Origin: Neodiprion pinetum
Taxonomy: Eukaryota > Arthropoda > Insecta > Hymenoptera > Diprionidae
Reading direction: 5' to 3'
DNA length: 64,000 nucleotides
Assembly (NCBI RefSeq): GCF_021155775.2
Contig: NC_060235.2
Location: 31,102,607-31,166,606 of the forward strand
A program made the translations under genes and the position numbers. Each line of letters opens with the position of its first letter. The stretch's first letter is position 1. Under the pieces are notes generated by a model. It saw only the letters and a program-made list of their open reading frames with translations. It was not told the DNA's origin and did not search any database. Shown here in pieces: positions 62,277-64,000 of the stretch.

Positions 62277-62282
62277 AACTGA
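62277..62282 (-). promoter_or_regulatory. Initiator TCAGTT of the cationic peptide gene
   Basis: ATCATCAGTTGG on the minus strand fits the arthropod initiator. Start at its A (62280) lies about 31 bp after the TATA box and gives a 68-base 5-prime UTR. Confidence 0.6.
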
Positions 62283-62305
62283 TGATGAGAGACTCATGGC
62301 TGGAA

Positions 62306-62314
62306 CTTTATATC
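62306..62314 (-). promoter_or_regulatory. TATA box of the cationic peptide gene
   Basis: GATATAAAG on the minus strand, about 30 bp upstream of the initiator and about 100 bp upstream of the ATG. Confidence 0.65.
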
Positions 62315-62331
62315 TCGTCACACGTAACGTT

Positions 62332-62350
62332 GTGAATTCCCGGTTTATCT
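62332..62350 (-). promoter_or_regulatory. Adjacent GATA and kappaB-like motifs
   Basis: On the minus strand AGATAAA (62350-62344) is followed two bases later by GGGAATTCAC (62341-62332). This matches the insect NF-kappaB consensus GGGRNYYYYY at nine of ten positions. It sits about 20 bp upstream of the TATA box. Close GATA-kappaB pairs are known from insect immune gene promoters such as those of Drosophila cecropin genes, where GATA factors and Rel proteins cooperate in fat body. Confidence 0.55.
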
Positions 62351-64000
62351 CACATCGAGGCTTATCCCAAGAATCATCTGTTTATGTGAATAGCACATTA
62401 CCCAATGAAAATCGTGAGCAATCGGCACTGTACTGCTAATATCTTCATGCATAAAGCGGATACTCGAATAGCGGAACGGTACACTGTCATTTCGCGTAAA
62501 CGCACCATATGTACATATGCAGCTTTCCCTATGAACTCAGTGCATGGTTGACCATAACAGTTTTTCATTACACCAAAGATTTGTCCTATGTTAGTGCAAC
62601 CCCTTAAAACCTTTCTGAAAAATTTACAAATGATTTGATTCATTCGTTTTCACCTTATGAATTTTTCAACCCCTCTAAAAACCACCCAAAACGATTTTTT
62701 TCAAATAAGAACGAAATATTCCTCTTTCGAAATAAAAGATTTTTACCCAAGATTCAGATCGGATGAACTTCTTTCGCTATTTTTTTTTCTTTTTTTATCA
62801 TTTCAAGATTAAATATATATAGACATTTGACCTCATTTGAGACTTCCATGTCAATGTCACCGTTTGAAATTACTGGCTAGGAATGCTTGACAACTTTGAT
62901 CTGGTTCAGCTATATTTCCGAACCCCAATTTCGAGCAGATCATAGACCAGGCTAATGCACGTCAAGTCAAGATAGTTCAAGAGTTCAAATACGGATGAAG
63001 CGATCGACCATGTAGACGTTGTATCTGATTTCATTTCATGAAAACTGTATCCAATTTGCCAGTTTTTTCTTACTTTCAAGTTCACGTACAAAAAAATAAA
63101 CGAGGACAGAAACCTACTAAACAGAGTTATTGAATGGCAAAGACAATCGATCCATTTGCGCATTAACTGAGAAATGCAATTTCTGCGAACGAAAATAGAG
63201 ACATTTGGATTTAAGTTTAGATTCTTTGGACGGATATAAACCGTTTCTTGAAAATAATAATTGCAAAATCTTGATTATAGTTGGAAAGATATTTACTTCT
63301 CTGAGTTCGATAAAAACAAATCCAGACTTTATAAATGACTAATGCGTGACCTCATTAGATTCAAAGAATTTCTTGTAATCAGAAGTTTCATGTTACGTTG
63401 AGAAAATATTTCCGATCAGACTGATCAACAGTACATAAGGCTCACGTGGTGGATCACTTGTATTGAGTTCGATGAAGAGAGAATAAACAATTTCCAACAC
63501 TTTAACCCACATGACTCGGTATTTCGTACTCCGGTCTCCAAGAGAAACAGAGATAAGAGGAAAGAGAGTACAATCAACGTCAGCACATGCGAATCGTCAC
63601 GTATTTAAATGTAATGCGTTATTCAACAAAAGTTCGCGAGTTGATGTGTCGTAATGAGTGATGAAAGTACCAAGCTGCCGTGGTCTACTACAGGCAGCAT
63701 CAATTAATGAGATTTTACCGGAGCGTAGAAAACCAACAACTAAATCTGATAACAACGAATGTTCATCAAGGATATTTTGCTGAATTTAACGGCGAAATGA
63801 CTAACGGTAAAGATCATGCTTGATTTCGAGGATAACGTCGCACATCTATGCAGACAGTTCGTATTCATGACTGAGAAAAACATCGACTGTTGAATCATGC
63901 CCGATGCGTAGATTACAGGTGAGTATGCAGCTCGTAAAACAATGCGTTGAACAAAAAAATAGGCGCGGTGATTAGGTGCGCGATGTATCGAAGACACTGT
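62351..64000. other. Non-coding stretch to the window end
   Basis: No gene is recognised. Three minus-strand frames of 81-85 codons (62398-62643, 62906-63163, 63740-63997) show no family resemblance, splice support or signal peptide. A T-rich stretch lies at about 62778-62800. The last one runs close to the window edge and could only be judged with more sequence. Confidence 0.5.

Overview
The window is animal nuclear DNA, most probably from an insect. The gene-poor AT-rich background, short GT-AG introns of 68-100 bp, an insect-type 7tm_6 odorant receptor gene and insect core-promoter motifs (TATA plus TCAGT initiator) all point that way. The order is not decidable from this sequence alone; Hymenoptera is my preferred guess. 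Most of the 64 kb holds no recognisable gene. I can support three protein-coding genes, all on the minus strand and all in the last 11 kb.

Layout. 1-4,900 is a repeat block. It has a pure pyrimidine/C tract, then diverged copies of a roughly 315-350 bp module that starts with a CGACCACCT-like minisatellite, then a clean array of nine 115-bp repeats, and a second, unamplified copy of the same composite. 4,911-7,726 is a second repeat family (335-bp unit) split by a 2,254-bp element with TGTTACG/CGTAACA ends and a 4-bp target duplication. 7.7-53 kb is largely featureless non-coding DNA. It contains a 139-bp TTAA-targeted miniature element (16.8 kb), a 2.83-kb TA-flanked inverted-repeat element (20.3-23.1 kb), small microsatellites, and a hairpin-rich, possibly LTR-derived segment (49.5-50.6 kb).

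53,276-55,096 (minus) carries a complete six-exon odorant receptor gene predicted to encode 468 residues. 59,040-59,435 and 61,973-62,212 (minus) are two small single-exon genes for secreted peptides that share a leader sequence and start context but have unrelated mature regions. The first is long and acidic. The second is a short cationic amphipathic peptide with a cecropin-like core, followed by a dibasic site and an acidic tail. Its upstream region has a GATA motif directly next to a kappaB-like motif, then a TATA box and an initiator at the expected spacing. That is the arrangement of an immune-inducible antimicrobial peptide gene, and I regard it as the most interesting observation here.

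The receptor and peptide genes share a strand and a neighbourhood, but nothing in the sequence links them functionally. All assignments are from reading the sequence; no database search was possible.
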